Part shown: piece by piece, positions 10,845 through 21,313 of the stretch | How positions within the stretch are numbered: the stretch's first letter is position 1 | How the letters are laid out: each line of letters opens with the position of its first letter | DNA from: Mantis religiosa | Lineage: Eukaryota > Arthropoda > Insecta > Mantodea > Mantidae | Reading direction: 5' to 3' | Assembly: GCA_030765055.1 (NCBI GenBank) | Contig: CM060953.1 | Location: forward strand, 186,459,872-186,523,871 | DNA length: 64,000 bases | Translations under genes and position numbers: made by a program | The notes under the pieces: generated by a model | What the model was told of the DNA's origin: nothing | Databases searched by the model: none | Seen by the model: only the letters and a program-made list of their open reading frames with translations

Positions 10845-11602
10845 AAGATAACGTGTTAGAGTTAACACACTCTCACATATTGTAGATAACTGTGCATTAT
10901 TCCAATATGCAGACGACGTGCTACTATACAACACAGATAGAAACGCACGCAGAGCCTTCAACCCAATACAGCGAAACCTAAGCCTCATTCATGACTGGTG
11001 TAGGCTTTGGCGATTGTCTATCAACCCGGAGAAAAGCCAAGCCATACTCTTCACCAAGGGTCACTTTCCCGCCAACCTTCCCGCCTTTATCTATTCTGGC
11101 AGAAGGATAGAGTGGACAAACTCTCTGAAGTACCTAGGTGTAAAGCTCGACAAGGGCCTAACTTTTCGGGGTCACATCCTGGAGGTAGCTCTTCGGGCAT
11201 GCGGAGCTTCGGCTTCGTTATACCCCATGATGCGCTCAGGGATGCCGACACCCCTTAAGTTGCGACTTTTTCAGGCTTTAATTCTTTCAATCATGCTTTA
11301 TGCGTGTGAGATCTGGGGCATGGCCGCAGGAACCAATCTGCGACAACTTCAGCGTGTACAAAATAGATGCCTTAGGGCTATCTATTCTGTTTGCTGGAGG
11401 TTTCCCGTGAGATACCTTCATGAAGCCTCATCTCTCCACTATGTGGAAGATGTCATTAGGCGCCGGGCCACAAAACTCTACGGGAGTTTGCCTCAACATC
11501 AGAGCGCCCTGGTTAGGTCTCTAGGGAACTATAGATCCTCAGAAAGACGCTACAAGCTTTACCGGCTTCCCCGCATTGCATGCGGGCACATCCGGTAATA
11601 AT
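10845..11602 (+). pseudogene. Jockey-like LINE reverse transcriptase, 5'-truncated (family B)
   Basis: The frame enters at QYADDVLLYNT (YADD at about 10902-10914) and stays open to 11598. It carries the RT thumb motifs NPEKSQAILFTKG, LKYLGVKLDKGLTF and LILSIMLYACEIWGMAA, followed by the C-terminal QRVQNRCLRAIYS typical of jockey-clade proteins. The fingers, the first catalytic motif and the endonuclease are missing. It is unusually well kept downstream of the truncation, with over 220 uninterrupted codons, so insertion may be relatively recent. A related remnant lies at 32790-33800. Confidence 0.85.
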
Positions 11603-11900
11603 AAAGTTGTTATTACAGCCTTAAAATTATTACTGTTTGAAAATTAATAAACTTTCTAAATTAAACTCTTCCTAAAATTTTCTCCTACCAGCGGTGCACA
11701 CAAGCGTTGCACCCGAGTTGGCTACCATGAGGAGCTACGGCTACCTCCCTTATTTTCATCCACCTAAATATAAACCACCACCCTGCAAAACCCTACATAT
11801 CCTGTCATTAAGTGCTTAAGTCAGTTTATGACAGGTACACGAATGACACACATCGTGCTGACCCTCAATCAGCCGCCAGCTGCTTGATTGATTGATTGTT
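11603..11900 (+). repeat. 3' untranslated region of LINE family B
   Basis: Non-coding sequence after the RT frame ends in a TTGATTGATTGATTG tail at about 11884-11898, a simple repeat end characteristic of LINE insertions. The boundary is inferred from that tail. Confidence 0.55.
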
Positions 11901-12202
11901 CATTATTAATTTTACCAAATATCTTGTATGGAATATAACTGTTTAGCATGAATATATAATGTTGTGGCCAAGGAGTATCAAAGGAAAGTTCGGAAGTGGA
12001 AGTCGTTTAAGGAGTTCGTCAGTTGTCAGATTCAAATGAGGTAGGTAAAGTTTTTATTTTTTCAGTTGTATGCCAGTAAAACTTTCAAATCTTTGCCAAA
12101 GTGGCTATAAGCAGCTATTTAGTAATGCTATTCCAGTGTCTTATTTTTAATTTATAAATGAGGTGAGATTAAGTGAAGAAATCAAGTACCTGATTAATTG
12201 AG
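11901..12202. other. AT-rich spacer, nothing recognised
   Basis: It lies between the 3' end of LINE B and the 5' truncation point of LINE A copy 2, with no motif. Confidence 0.4.
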
Positions 12203-12275
12203 TTTTGCATAAGGTGGGGGGAAATGTAATTACAGAAATGACAGAACAAAAATAGACCTAAGACAAGGATGAAAA

Positions 12276-14029
12276 ATGAGTCCAATTTTATTTAACTTAT
12301 TTATAGATGAGATAATAGACAAGTTTAAAGAAGGAAATCAGCACTGTCCGGTAATAGCAAACAAAGAAATTCCTGGCCTGCTATATGCGGATGACTTAAT
12401 GGTAGGATCTATAAAAGTAGTAGGATTGCAGAAGGAAGTAAATGAAATCCAGCAATTCTGCGAAGAGTGGGGAATAAAAATAAACATAAATAATTCGAAA
12501 GTTATGGTCTTCAAGAAGGGAGTTTAATTAAAAAAGATGAAAAGTGGGTATTAAATGGCAAAAGGGTAGAAATGGTCAATGAATTTGAATACCTAGGAGT
12601 AAGTTTGAATAACAATGGAAAGTGGGGAGTACACAGGAGAAAAATCGAAGCAAAAGGAGGGGCGCCAATGAATGGTATAATAAAATGCAAATATAAGCTA
12701 GAAATGACAACCAAGAGGTTAGAAAGAATGTATGAATTACTAGTTGAATCCAAAATGTTGTATGCAGTGGAGATCTGGGGGGCACAGAGGTAAACAAAAC
12801 GGTGGATGAAAACCACAGAAGCATTTGTAAAGAGCTACTAGGCTTACCAAGATCAGCATCTAGGGAAGTAGAATTAGGAAAGACAAGAAGAACTGGAATA
12901 ATAATGGAAACAATAATAAAATTTTGGTATATGTATTTGGCTAAAGTAGAAGGGAAAATTATGAAATTATACATGAGACAGCAAAAAAGATTAGTGAACT
13001 CAAATAGTTGGTGGGTAAAGAGAGGAGGAATTATGGAAAAATAATAGGAATGGGGAGATCTATGGAGATTAGAGGAAAGGAATACAAGCGATGTGGGTAA
13101 ATTGGTAAAATGCAGAATAGAAGATATAGAAAGATATTGTCACCCGAACGTTAGAACACCCTATAGGACCAGCTGACGGCAGCAGCGGGAGACGGAGGCA
13201 CTCGGACACGCCCCCTCGTTTGTCTTATAGCGGTAACGTGGGGTGGCTGGGGGAAAAACATTACCGTGCCGTCTCTTTCCGCTGCCCTTGATTTCTCGAA
13301 CTTACGGGATATTTCATCTAATCCAGAACATTCTCGATCGGCCAGCTGACCCTATATAAGCAACACGCCGGGCTGGAGGAAAGTCAGTCAGTCAGTCAGT
13401 GCTTGACGTGCTAGTGTACGACGAGAAGACTGTGTGAGTGCATCGGAGGATTGTACGTAATTACCAGTGCAAGTGAAATTGTAACGGACGAACTGGTGCA
13501 TCGTAATTGTGTGCATTACGTAATTCTGTGTAATTGGCAAGAGTTTAACTGTAAGTCGGTGGAAATAAAGAACATTTTTAGTGGTGCAATTGGACTTTTC
13601 ATTTCACGAACCCACAAAGTCACAATATGAAATATGGGGAAGTCTAGAAAATATGAAATCATTACAATGTTACAAGCAAATAAAAAGAAGTTGGGGACGA
13701 GAAGGAAATGTAGATTACTGCAATAGGCAAGAGAGAGAAGGGCTAGCTCGGATGAGAACAGGAACAGTATTTCTAAGAGGGATAAGAAATAGGGAAATAG
13801 AGAATGCGAGGATGTAACAGAATGCGAGGAGGTTGCAATGTGGAGAAAAAAGGTTTGGGAGCAAATATGGGAGAAAGTAGAGAAGAGAATAGTAGCTATA
13901 AAAATGTTAACCGGAAGGGAGGAACAGAAGGTAAGAAGTATTGGTGAGTTCTTACAGAAAGTAAAAGAAAAATGGACAAGAAATGTAAAGAGAATAAGAA
14001 AGGAAGATGAGGGGGAAGAATGGGACTAA
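12276..14029 (+). pseudogene. LINE A reverse transcriptase, copy 2, interrupted
   Basis: Pieces are at 12276-12527 (SPILFNLFIDE and LLYADDLMVGS), 12572-12793 (EFEYLGVSLNNNGKWG, LYAVEIWGAQ), 12802-13044 and, after the LTR, 13581-14029 in two frames. The C-terminal zinc-knuckle cysteines seen in copy 1 are deleted near 13800, where the sequence jumps from REIENAR to the segment equivalent to VEKK. It is inactive. Confidence 0.85.
13138..13624 (+). mobile_element. Solo LTR of an LTR retrotransposon, forward
   Basis: The 487-bp sequence begins TGTCACC and ends GTCACA, with a 4-bp target duplication ATAT on each side (13134-13137 and 13625-13628). LINE A copy 1 supplies the unoccupied site at the homologous position. 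It contains a TATA box (TATATAA, 13353-13359), a GTCA repeat near the presumed RNA start (13384-13400) and a polyadenylation signal AATAAA (13564-13569). A single LTR with no internal region implies recombination between two LTRs. A second copy lies at 17843-18337. The 4-bp duplication is compatible with a gypsy-type integrase, not proof of one. Confidence 0.88.
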
Positions 14030-14450
14030 TTAAGTAACAAGGAGGTATGGAGGTTAACAGTCATGTAAGACAAGGTAGCAACAAGGTAAAGACAAATAAA
14101 TGTAGCCTATAGTTGTAAATTGTAAAATTTTGGAATCTTCACAGTAAAAATCTAATTTAATCTAATCTTGTAAGCATTAGTCACTTTTTAGCGTACAAAA
14201 TAAAAAATATATTACACAGTAGACACACCTTTGCATTAAATCTTAACATAAAAGTTCTACCACATAAGCTACTCAAAATATTGAAAATGGCAAAGGAAAA
14301 CATTGCATAAAAGTTCGTTGCTTTGTTTACATCTCCCTAGTAACAAAGGACGGCGCGGCGGTATAGAACTAATTTGGATTCAACATAACGTTTTTTGTCT
14401 AGATACAACAAAATATGTACAGTACGTGCATGTTTTCTTGAGCGCTGGAT

Positions 14451-14699
14451 TTACGGTGTGGTGCGGGCAGAGGGGAAGAAGCGAGAGCTAACGCTCTTTT
14501 GTTTCTGCAGTGTGGTCAACCTTGAAAAACACAGTTCAGCAAAATAGCGTGTAAGATAAGCGAAGATATCACAAGTAACGTTGCATCCTCTGAAAACATT
14601 CCTTAGTTTTGCCCATGCCAGCTCAATTGCATTCAGATCACAGTTATACGGAGGTAGACGAATAATAATGTGTCCCCTTTCGAGAGCCATAACATCCAC
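14451..14699 (-). pseudogene. DDE transposase C-terminal fragment
   Basis: The minus-strand frame contains GHIIIRLPPYNCDLNAIELA followed by WAKLRNVFR, the last catalytic region of an IS630/Tc1-type transposase family common in insects. It may belong to the same family as the fragment at 36890-37580. No ends are seen. Confidence 0.65.
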
Positions 14700-14734
14700 A
14701 AATGTTCATACAAATATAAATCATTTTCAAGTAA

Positions 14735-15180
14735 ATGCTGATGTACCACACTCGTAACAAGGATAAACTGACAATTCGAGCGCACCAAACGAGCCTTTAT
14801 GAAGAAAGCTTTAACTACAAAGTGATAATGTTATATAATAAACTTCCAAATTCATTTAAACAAACTGCATCTTTGAAACACTTTAAGAATAAGGTTAAGA
14901 AATTTTTGTATGCACACTTTTGTATGAATTTTTAGAACTATAACCATGTAAATGAGCACTGGGAGCGTAGTACATTCACAAACCTGTAATATTTATATTA
15001 TGGCATTTCTTGTAGTAAATTAATCTATGCAAATACCACATGAAACCATAAAAAAGCTGCTTACTGTGTATATTGTATGTAATCAATTTGACTTTATGTA
15101 TATACTGTATTTATACATTTTGACGTGTCTCATAACATGTATATGTTGCCAAGGACGAACTAAAATTCTAACTCTAACAT
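14735..15180 (+). pseudogene. LINE C-terminal fragment with 3' tail
   Basis: The frame 14735-14935 encodes YHTRNKDKLTIRAHQTSLYE, then LYNKLPNSFK and a basic C-terminus, a pattern typical of the extreme C-terminus of several LINE reverse transcriptases. About 240 bp of non-coding sequence follow, ending near CCAAGGACGAACTAAAATTC. All catalytic domains are missing. Confidence 0.6.
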
Positions 15181-16107
15181 ACGATTGGTGTAAACTGGTT
15201 AGCTAATTAACCTCGAAATTGATCAAAACGAAATATGGCGAACATGATAAAGTTTAGCGTATTAGCCACTAGATGTCAGTGTATAGCGCATTTCAAATTT
15301 CAAAGTTTACGGAGTTAAACGAAACTTAACGAATGAGGACTTGGAACCCGATGGCACTTCTTATAGCGTGCATACACTAATCAGGCAATTTACACATATT
15401 TTTATCCCGTTTATACATAAGGTAGGTAAAGACCAGGCGAGAAAGTTTGAGTGCAGAACATAGGACCTTTTCCCTTATACTGTTAACCATAAAAACTCAA
15501 GTAAAACGTTGTGTAATGAATAATATAAAGAGTTTTTTCAAGATGCCTCTGCCTTTGTACTCCACGAGGGTCTCTCGTCCCTCCCGAGACCGGAAACAAA
15601 AAACGACGAGGGTGGAAATGATAACGCTCGGCTTTTTCAAGATTTCTCAACTGTTTTACAGAGCTCGTTTCTGCAGGGATTGAAACTGCTACCTACATTC
15701 GTAACTAATTATACAAACAAGAGAGGGAAAAATGATCCTCTCTTTAAAAAAAGTCGGAAGTAAAGCTTGAGAGGAAAATGTACTATAAATTCTCTTTCTG
15801 ATAATGGTAGTACCCTTTGATACACTGCGTAGAAGTTTCACTTCTCTCGGAACAACGTGTTCTCTACAAGTTATTAAGCAAATATTGCCTTACAGCTGAG
15901 AGCTATGAAGTTTCGAGCAGTGTGAACTTCACCCTGCATTTGTGCCTCTGAGCTTGCTTTCACATCTGGTCCACTGAATTTATCATTAGTCACAGACATA
16001 GAGAGTGTTTCATCAGTAAAGTATAATGCAAATAAAATAGGGAGGGCTGATGACAGTTTTCCTCGATGCTCGGTACCTCAGGTCTATTTCTAGAAAATAG
16101 AATAGAA
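15181..16107. other. Unassigned sequence
   Basis: No coding frame with a recognisable motif, RNA gene or repeat was found. The open frame 15447-15683 has no similarity I recognise. Confidence 0.4.
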
Positions 16108-16357
16108 TGAAAGGGAAGAGCCAGACTGAAAAATGCAATGCCATAGCCGGGATTTGAACCACGGATCTTCTGGTCTCCATCCAGCTGCTTTAAACCATTG
16201 AGCTACTATGGCCAACGTGCCAACATGACATTAAATTCTTCAACGGGCTCGTGTTTCTCCCAGTAAACAACTTAGGAGTTCTCATAAACACATGAGACAA
16301 CTACTTTAATGGCGACTTACTATGATGTAAGTACTTTAAGGGAATGCAGCACCGAAA
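16108..16357 (-). repeat. Left inverted repeat with embedded tRNA-like sequence
   Basis: It matches the right copy from ATGAAAGGG at the outer end to TGCAGCACCGAAA at the inner end. Similarity stops abruptly on both sides. The uninterrupted TACTTTAAGGGAATGCAG near 16342-16349 is the empty site for the MITE in the right copy. Confidence 0.75.
16140..16212 (-). tRNA. tRNA-like sequence, 73 nt, in left inverted repeat (probable pseudogene)
   Basis: Read on the minus strand it starts GCCATAG and ends CTATGGC, a perfect 7-bp acceptor stem. A D-arm GCTCAATGGTTTAAAGC (one mismatch), an anticodon stem CTGG/CCAG with loop ATGGAGA (anticodon GGA, serine by code) and a box B GGTTCAAATCC follow. The T stem has two mismatches and there is no long variable arm as real tRNA-Ser has, so a functional serine tRNA is unlikely. 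Confidence 0.5.
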
Positions 16358-16876
16358 TTGGCTAAAAATATGGGAAAGAATAATTTTTGTTTTTGAGCTA
16401 ATAAAATACTTTGAAACTTATAATATCATAATCCAACAAAATTTATGAATTCAGGTATTTAAATACCTTCACATGATCATTTAATTGCCAGTGCGCACCT
16501 GCATGTCGGATTCACAGAATTCTGTCATTTCAGTTCGATTGAATGTACTAAATTAATACATTTGAGATTAGCGGGCAAAATTTCTGGTGGAAATTTGTGT
16601 TGGTATGATGGTTATTTCTTACAATATGTGGCACCATGGAAACAAAACACTGGCTGCATACATTGAAAGGAAATAGTAATATTTATATTCTACTTTTGTG
16701 TGAGTTTCTAACTTGGTCGAGATTTTCTTGTGTTTCTCGTTAAACTACATACTGCTTATATATAATTGATGAGTTTTAGTGTCCATTTAAAATTTATATA
16801 TGTATTTATAGATCAAAACGTGCATATAACTGTTATATAGGTTATAGATAAACCATTCTTTAAAACAACTGACATT

Positions 16877-17450
16877 TTGTTGACTGTGTACATAGTTAGG
16901 ATCATGAATAGGCTAAACGATACATGGGAACAAACGCCTAAACATAACACAACAATGGGAATATACTTGAGGCATAATGTGGTAAGAAAACTAATTCCTG
17001 TGTACCAAAGGCTGGCATCAGATGAAATCCTAAGGAGATGTACATTGGGTAAGACACAAAATGCAAATGAAAGTTTATGGCATAATTGCCCAAAAGAAAT
17101 ATTTGTGTCAAAGAAGAGACTTCAGGTTACTGTTACATCAACAAACAGTGAATTCAATTTTAGTTGTTGTGCCTCACTCAAGCTGCAGTCAGACATAATG
17201 GACACAGATTTCATCAGCATCTCTAAAAATTAGCAAAGGGAAGGACCAATTACGCTTACTTCATTCAGCAATTTCCACGAAGGTAACTTCTAAAACATCC
17301 AGAAGGAAACTAAAATTGAAGAAACCTGCTGCATAAGAAAGAAGGAAGAGGCAGGAGGGTCCAACGTATCTATCTGGAGAGTATGCTTCAAGGCATGTAG
17401 TTGAGAAGGAAAATGTTTTGGATTTTAAAATTTTATTTACTCAGTTATAG
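16877..17450 (+). pseudogene. Mutator-like transposase C-terminal remnant
   Basis: The frame 16877-17233 contains LRRCTLGKTQNANESLWHN and CPKEIFVSKKRLQ, a motif set I associate with the Mutator-like transposase domain of animal elements, where the usual form is close to TQNxNES. After a frameshift, a second frame from about 17229 to 17447 gives a basic stretch, a TAA, and then QEGPTYLSGEYASR, matching the usual C-terminal EGxTYxxGEF pattern. The catalytic DDE part lies upstream and is not recognisable. Assignment is from motif memory, not a search. Confidence 0.65.
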
Positions 17451-17842
17451 TTTTTTCAACATTTTTTGTCTTTCAAAATGTTCCTAACGATGCAGTTTTT
17501 ATTCAGTCCTTTTAAAATTTTCAACACATGTTCTTAGAAAGCACAAAAAGGTGTCTATCATATGAAGTTTTAATATTCATTATATTTTTAAAGTTATTGA
17601 TATATAAAATCAAAGGTTTAATAATTTTTTGGCTTTTTTGTTTGCTCCATACCTGATTTTTTTCCTCTGGAACTAAAGGCAGTATAAGAAATTCATATGA
17701 CACATCTTTTCTTCATAATCATCTGAATATTTTTATAAATAGAGAAATTAAAATTTTGAACATTTTCATCACGTAGAGCGGTTTGAATTTTGCCCAAACT
17801 TTGAACTTCACAAATTAATTACTAAAAAACTATTGAAGATAT

Positions 17843-18337
17843 TGTGACTTTATGGGTTCGTGAAATTAAAAGTACGATTACACCACTCAAAAATGTTCTT
17901 TATTTCCACCAACTTACAGTTGAACACTTGCCAATTACACAGAATTACGTAATGCACACAATTACGATTCACCAGTTCGTCCGTCACAGTTCCCTTTTTG
18001 CTCTCGCAATTACGTACACTCCTCCGATACACGTACACAGTCTTCTCGTCCGTTCACTAACACGTCGCTCCTTTGCTGCTTGCCAAGCAATGACTCAATT
18101 CACTCACTGCAGCCCCTTTTTATAGGAATATCGCCGTTTTCTCGAAGTCTCTAGTTTCAGTGAATCACCGCGAAGGTTCCAGATGGCAGGGGAGGGGGGA
18201 AGAGGTGGCCAGCGACAAGTGACACTTCCCTAATCATCCCCTCAGTTAGTGACTGAGACTAATGGGTGGGTGTGGCTTGGATGCCTCTGGTCCCTTCTCA
18301 GCTGTCGTTGGTCGGGCTTTCCGATAATTGGGAGACA
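17843..18337 (-). mobile_element. Solo LTR, same family as 13138-13624, reverse
   Basis: On the minus strand the 495-bp sequence starts TGTCTCCC and ends AAGTCACA. It shares with the first LTR the segments around CGAGAAGACTGTGT, ATTGTGTGCATTACG and GGAAATAAAGAACATTTTT. It keeps a TATA-like box (TATAAAAA, 18117-18124) and AATAAA (complement at 17899-17904). Flanks are ATAT and GTAT, an imperfect 4-bp duplication. The upstream half differs more from the first copy than the downstream half. Confidence 0.85.
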
Positions 18338-18455
18338 GTATAAAAACCATATTTTGAATGCTGTGTCCACTATGCATCAGAACTAAGTGGTAAAATTTAA
18401 GCAATATTGGTTGAACATTGCTGGATTTGGGGTTTTCGGTACTGCATCCACTTAA

Positions 18456-18558
18456 GGCCCAGACTTTATAGTTCGGACCACTATTAGGTATAATTAATGG
18501 AAATTAATTGTTCTTTCACACTAGCCGTGTGTAGGACGCAGTATGAAAGCCCGGGCCT
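18456..18558 (+). mobile_element. 103-bp palindromic MITE flanked by TTAA
   Basis: The element starts GGCCCAGACTTTATAG and ends with the imperfect complement CTTTCATACT...-type end GAAAGCCCGGGCC. It is flanked by TTAA at 18452-18455 and 18559-18562, the duplication of piggyBac-type elements. The homologous left inverted repeat lacks it and has a single TTAA, a direct empty-site comparison. It has no coding capacity. Confidence 0.8.
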
Positions 18559-18683
18559 TAAAGTACTTACAGCATAGTAAGTCGCCATTAAGGTACTTGT
18601 CACATATGTTTATGAGAACTCCTAGTAGTTCACCCGGAAAAACATGAGTCAATTGGAGAATTTAATGTCATGTTGACACGTTG

Positions 18684-18756
18684 GTCATAGTAGCTCAATG
18701 GTTTAGAGCGCCTGGACATATACCAGAAGATCCGTGGTTCAAATGCCGGCTATGGC
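18684..18756 (+). tRNA. tRNA-like sequence, 73 nt, in right inverted repeat (probable pseudogene)
   Basis: GTCATAG to CTATGGC forms a 7-bp acceptor stem with one wobble pair. The D-arm GCTCAATGGTTTAGAGC pairs perfectly and box B is GGTTCAAATGCC. The anticodon loop ACATATA lacks the universal T33, so it is not a functional tRNA. Its length equals that of the left copy exactly. Confidence 0.5.
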
Positions 18757-18789
18757 ACTGAATTTGTCAGTCCGGCTCTACCCTTTCAT

Positions 18790-19519
18790 ATCCTAGTATA
18801 CACAGGAAACAACCATACAATCGTAGGAACACGATTGTGAAGTATGATTACACTTAATTCCATTGTTTTATAAAATTGTAAATGTATACAAAATACGGTC
18901 CATCCTAGAAGCAGACAAACTAACAAAAAGCTCTAATAGGAGTAGCAAACCACCTAAAACAAGAATAAATCATAAACTAAATAATTATAAATTTTAAATG
19001 CAGCGATTTCCATAGTTAAACCTGAAATAGTTATAAAATATTAAAGCCAAAAAAGGCGAAGATTTATAACACAGGCGCCTGGAAAAATACACGCGACGGT
19101 ATCTATGTTTACTGCACAAACATGGGGTAGGGGTAGTACAAAACAGTTTCATTTAACTTTTACCGGAGAAAAGGGTTGCTATGGAAACTGCAGGTGGGGG
19201 TAAACTCAGCTAGAAATAGCCAATTACTACAGCTTTATCGTTTGTCGCTATTCATTTTCCGGATACAATACACTCCCATTATCGACTGATATCATGGCGC
19301 ATAGTAGGTATACAATGTCACGAGAGAACGTCAAAAGTTAAAACGAAAACAAAACACTGGCTTTGCAGCCTTCTTCCCTCCCAAGCATAAAACGAAGCGT
19401 GTATGCATGAAATTGGGTACTATTTTTAATGCAGCGTTCTAATTTCTAAATAAATTCTCTTGGCCAAATTTGGACCTATAAGATACAAAGTTGAGACACT
19501 GGTGATTGTATATCCGATG
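18790..19519. other. Unassigned sequence
   Basis: AT-rich at first, then a mixed stretch with no coding motif or repeat that I recognise. Confidence 0.4.
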
Positions 19520-19521
19520 TA

Positions 19522-20814
19522 CGACGGCTGTTCAATAAAGAATGATCATAATTTTTTACGGTCATGATTTTTCGCACTAAAATTCAATCAACAATTTTGT
19601 TAGCTTAATGTGAAACAAACACGACATAGTAGTTTCATTTTCGGTACTCCTGGTTCCCACCTGTGAGAGCCAGGCAACTTCAGACATGTTCAGTATCGCC
19701 TACACCTGAAATGCAGGGAACACGCGAGGAACAATATGCGGCTTTGAAATTCTCCTTTCGTCTCAACAAATCTTCAGTTGAGGCCTATACAATGCTACTG
19801 TAGGCCTATGGAGAGTCTGTTCTTCCCTACAGCACAGCTCAAAGCTGGTTTAAAATGTTTAAAGAGGGGAAACAATCAATTTCAAAGGAAGGTGGACCCA
19901 GTGCTCCAGTTACTGCTCTTACGGAAGAAATCATCAGCACTGCTGCTGCCATTGTGAGAGAGGATCGACCAATTACCTTAAGATCACTTTCTGAAATACC
20001 GAACATTTCATTGGGTGCCACCGACACATTGGTGACAGAAACATTACACATGAGACGTGTTTGTGCGCGATCGGTTCCAAGACTGTTGATTCCCGAACAA
20101 AAGGACATGCACATGCAGGTCTGCATGCAGTTAAGGTTGATGTTAGAGGAAGATCCGGAGTTTCCTTTAAACGCAACTGCTGATGAAACTTGGCTACATC
20201 ATTTTGATCCTGAGAGCAAACAGCAAAGCTCAGTGTGGAAATCTCCTTCACCACCGACCCCCCAAAAGAGCAAAACTGGTTGCTTCTGCTGGGAAAGTTA
20301 TGGTTATCTCATTCTTTGATATTCATGGAATTGTTTATCAGCATGGTGTACCTGCACACACATCAATAACTGGACAATACTACAGGGATGTCCTGAAAAC
20401 ATTGCAAGTCCATATCAGGTGCAAAAGACCACATTTAAATGAAGGAGGCTGGATGTTGCACCACGATAATGCGCGGCTGCATACCGTCAATTTTTTTGCT
20501 GAATATCTTGCAAAAATCAACGTGAAGTGCATCCCTCACCCACCCTATAGTCTTTTTTCTGTCCCCTTACTTGAAGAAACACCTTCGTGGAAGGCATTAT
20601 CCATCATCAGAAGCAGTGATGAAGGCTGCGGAGGCGATTTTGAAGGATCTCTCAAAAATGGTTTCCAGCATATCTTTGAAGACTGGCAGAAACCCTGGGA
20701 CAAGTGCTTCGCATTCATGGGAGACTATTTTGAGAAGGACCATCAAAATTATGAGGATGAGTAAAGGTACGTTGTCAACAAAACTTGTGTTAATTCTTTA
20801 TTGAACAGCCCTTG
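19522..20814 (+). mobile_element. DD34D mariner element, copy 2
   Basis: The 1,293-bp element starts CGACGGCTGTTCAATAAAG at 19522 and ends CTTTATTGAACAGCCCTTG at 20814, flanked by TA (19520-19521 and 20815-20816). It is the same family as 7249-8566, with better matched ends. Confidence 0.93.
19725..20764 (+). pseudogene. Mariner (DD34D) transposase, frameshifted
   Basis: The helix-turn-helix region begins near 19725 and is stopped by TAG at about 19801. The piece at 19855-20319 includes ITLRSLSEIPNISLGATDTL and ATADETWLHHFDPESK (first Asp). The frame then shifts and 20183-20764 carries GWMLHHDNARLHTVN (second Asp) and HPPYS, where a deletion has removed the segment with the third catalytic Asp. 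The C-terminus reads MGDYFEKDHQNYEDE to a TAA at 20762. Loss of the third Asp means this copy could not be active. Confidence 0.87.
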
Positions 20815-20816
20815 TA

Positions 20817-21112
20817 CTTTCACTAAAAAAAATGCAATTTGTGACCCGGGCTGTCATTCTGCTTTTCCCTCCTCCAACACCATGTGTTGCGGGTTATCTA
20901 TCTTCACGGCGACATAGTGCAAAATTAGCAGAAACTCCTTGAACGACACGCAAACCGTAGAATAAAACAGTGAGAAAGTTAATGCACTAATGCCTCACTT
21001 CGAAAACATAAGAGCATCATTCGTACCTTTTTCAATTTACCATAGTATTATTTCACAGTTTTATTTCAAATTACTTAGGTAAATTTAGAAACAAATTAAC
21101 AATTTCTTTTGC
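20817..21112. other. Unassigned sequence
   Basis: No motif, repeat or RNA gene was recognised. Confidence 0.4.
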
Positions 21113-21313
21113 AGTGTTGAACGCTCGTTTTTAGCATAGCCGCACCGCAAGCGGTGACATTCAAGATACAGGAAATGAACATGGAGATAGCGGGCGAAAC
21201 CGGAGATCCCGGAGAAAACCTGCCTCAGCGGCGTGTTGTCCATCGCAAATCTCACTTTGCAGCCGTCTTGGTGAGAGTCAAGCGGACTAACTGCTCGGCC
21301 ACGGCGCGGCCAT
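21113..21313 (-). repeat. tRNA-Glu-like SINE, family 2, box B deleted
   Basis: The complement gives CCGCGCCGTGGCCGAGCAG, then CTCTCACCAAGACGGCTGC, where the box B segment present in other copies is missing. The body follows to GAGCGTTCAACACTGC. No target duplication was found and substitutions are frequent, so this is an old copy. Confidence 0.75.

Larger units (their letters stand above)
12203..14165 (+). mobile_element. LINE family A, copy 2, split by a solo LTR
   Basis: The sequence aligns with 1855-3412 from GCATAAGGTGG (about 12208) to the shared AATCTAA-like end. The element is interrupted at 13138-13624 by an LTR. Without that insert, flanking codons rejoin to match copy 1. It starts downstream of the copy 1 truncation point. 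Confidence 0.85.
16108..18789 (+). mobile_element. Mutator-like element with long inverted repeats (decayed)
   Basis: Two copies of a 250-bp sequence face each other at 16108-16357 and 18434-18789 (249 bp once a nested MITE and its 4-bp duplication are removed). Between them lies a Mutator-like transposase remnant and a nested solo LTR. Long inverted repeats around such a transposase fit a Mutator-like element. No flanking target duplication could be seen, so the outer limits are uncertain. The alternative is two unrelated insertions of one repeat in opposite orientation. Confidence 0.6.
18434..18789 (+). repeat. Right inverted repeat with embedded tRNA-like sequence and MITE
   Basis: It is the reverse complement of 16108-16357 once the MITE at 18456-18558 and one TTAA copy are removed. 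The two inverted repeats have many substitutions between them, so the element is old. Confidence 0.75.

Noticed and set aside
16140..16212. Functional serine tRNA gene
   Set aside because: The anticodon would be GGA, but there is no long variable arm, two T-stem mismatches and one D-stem mismatch, and the partner copy has a non-tRNA anticodon loop. It is better called tRNA-like.
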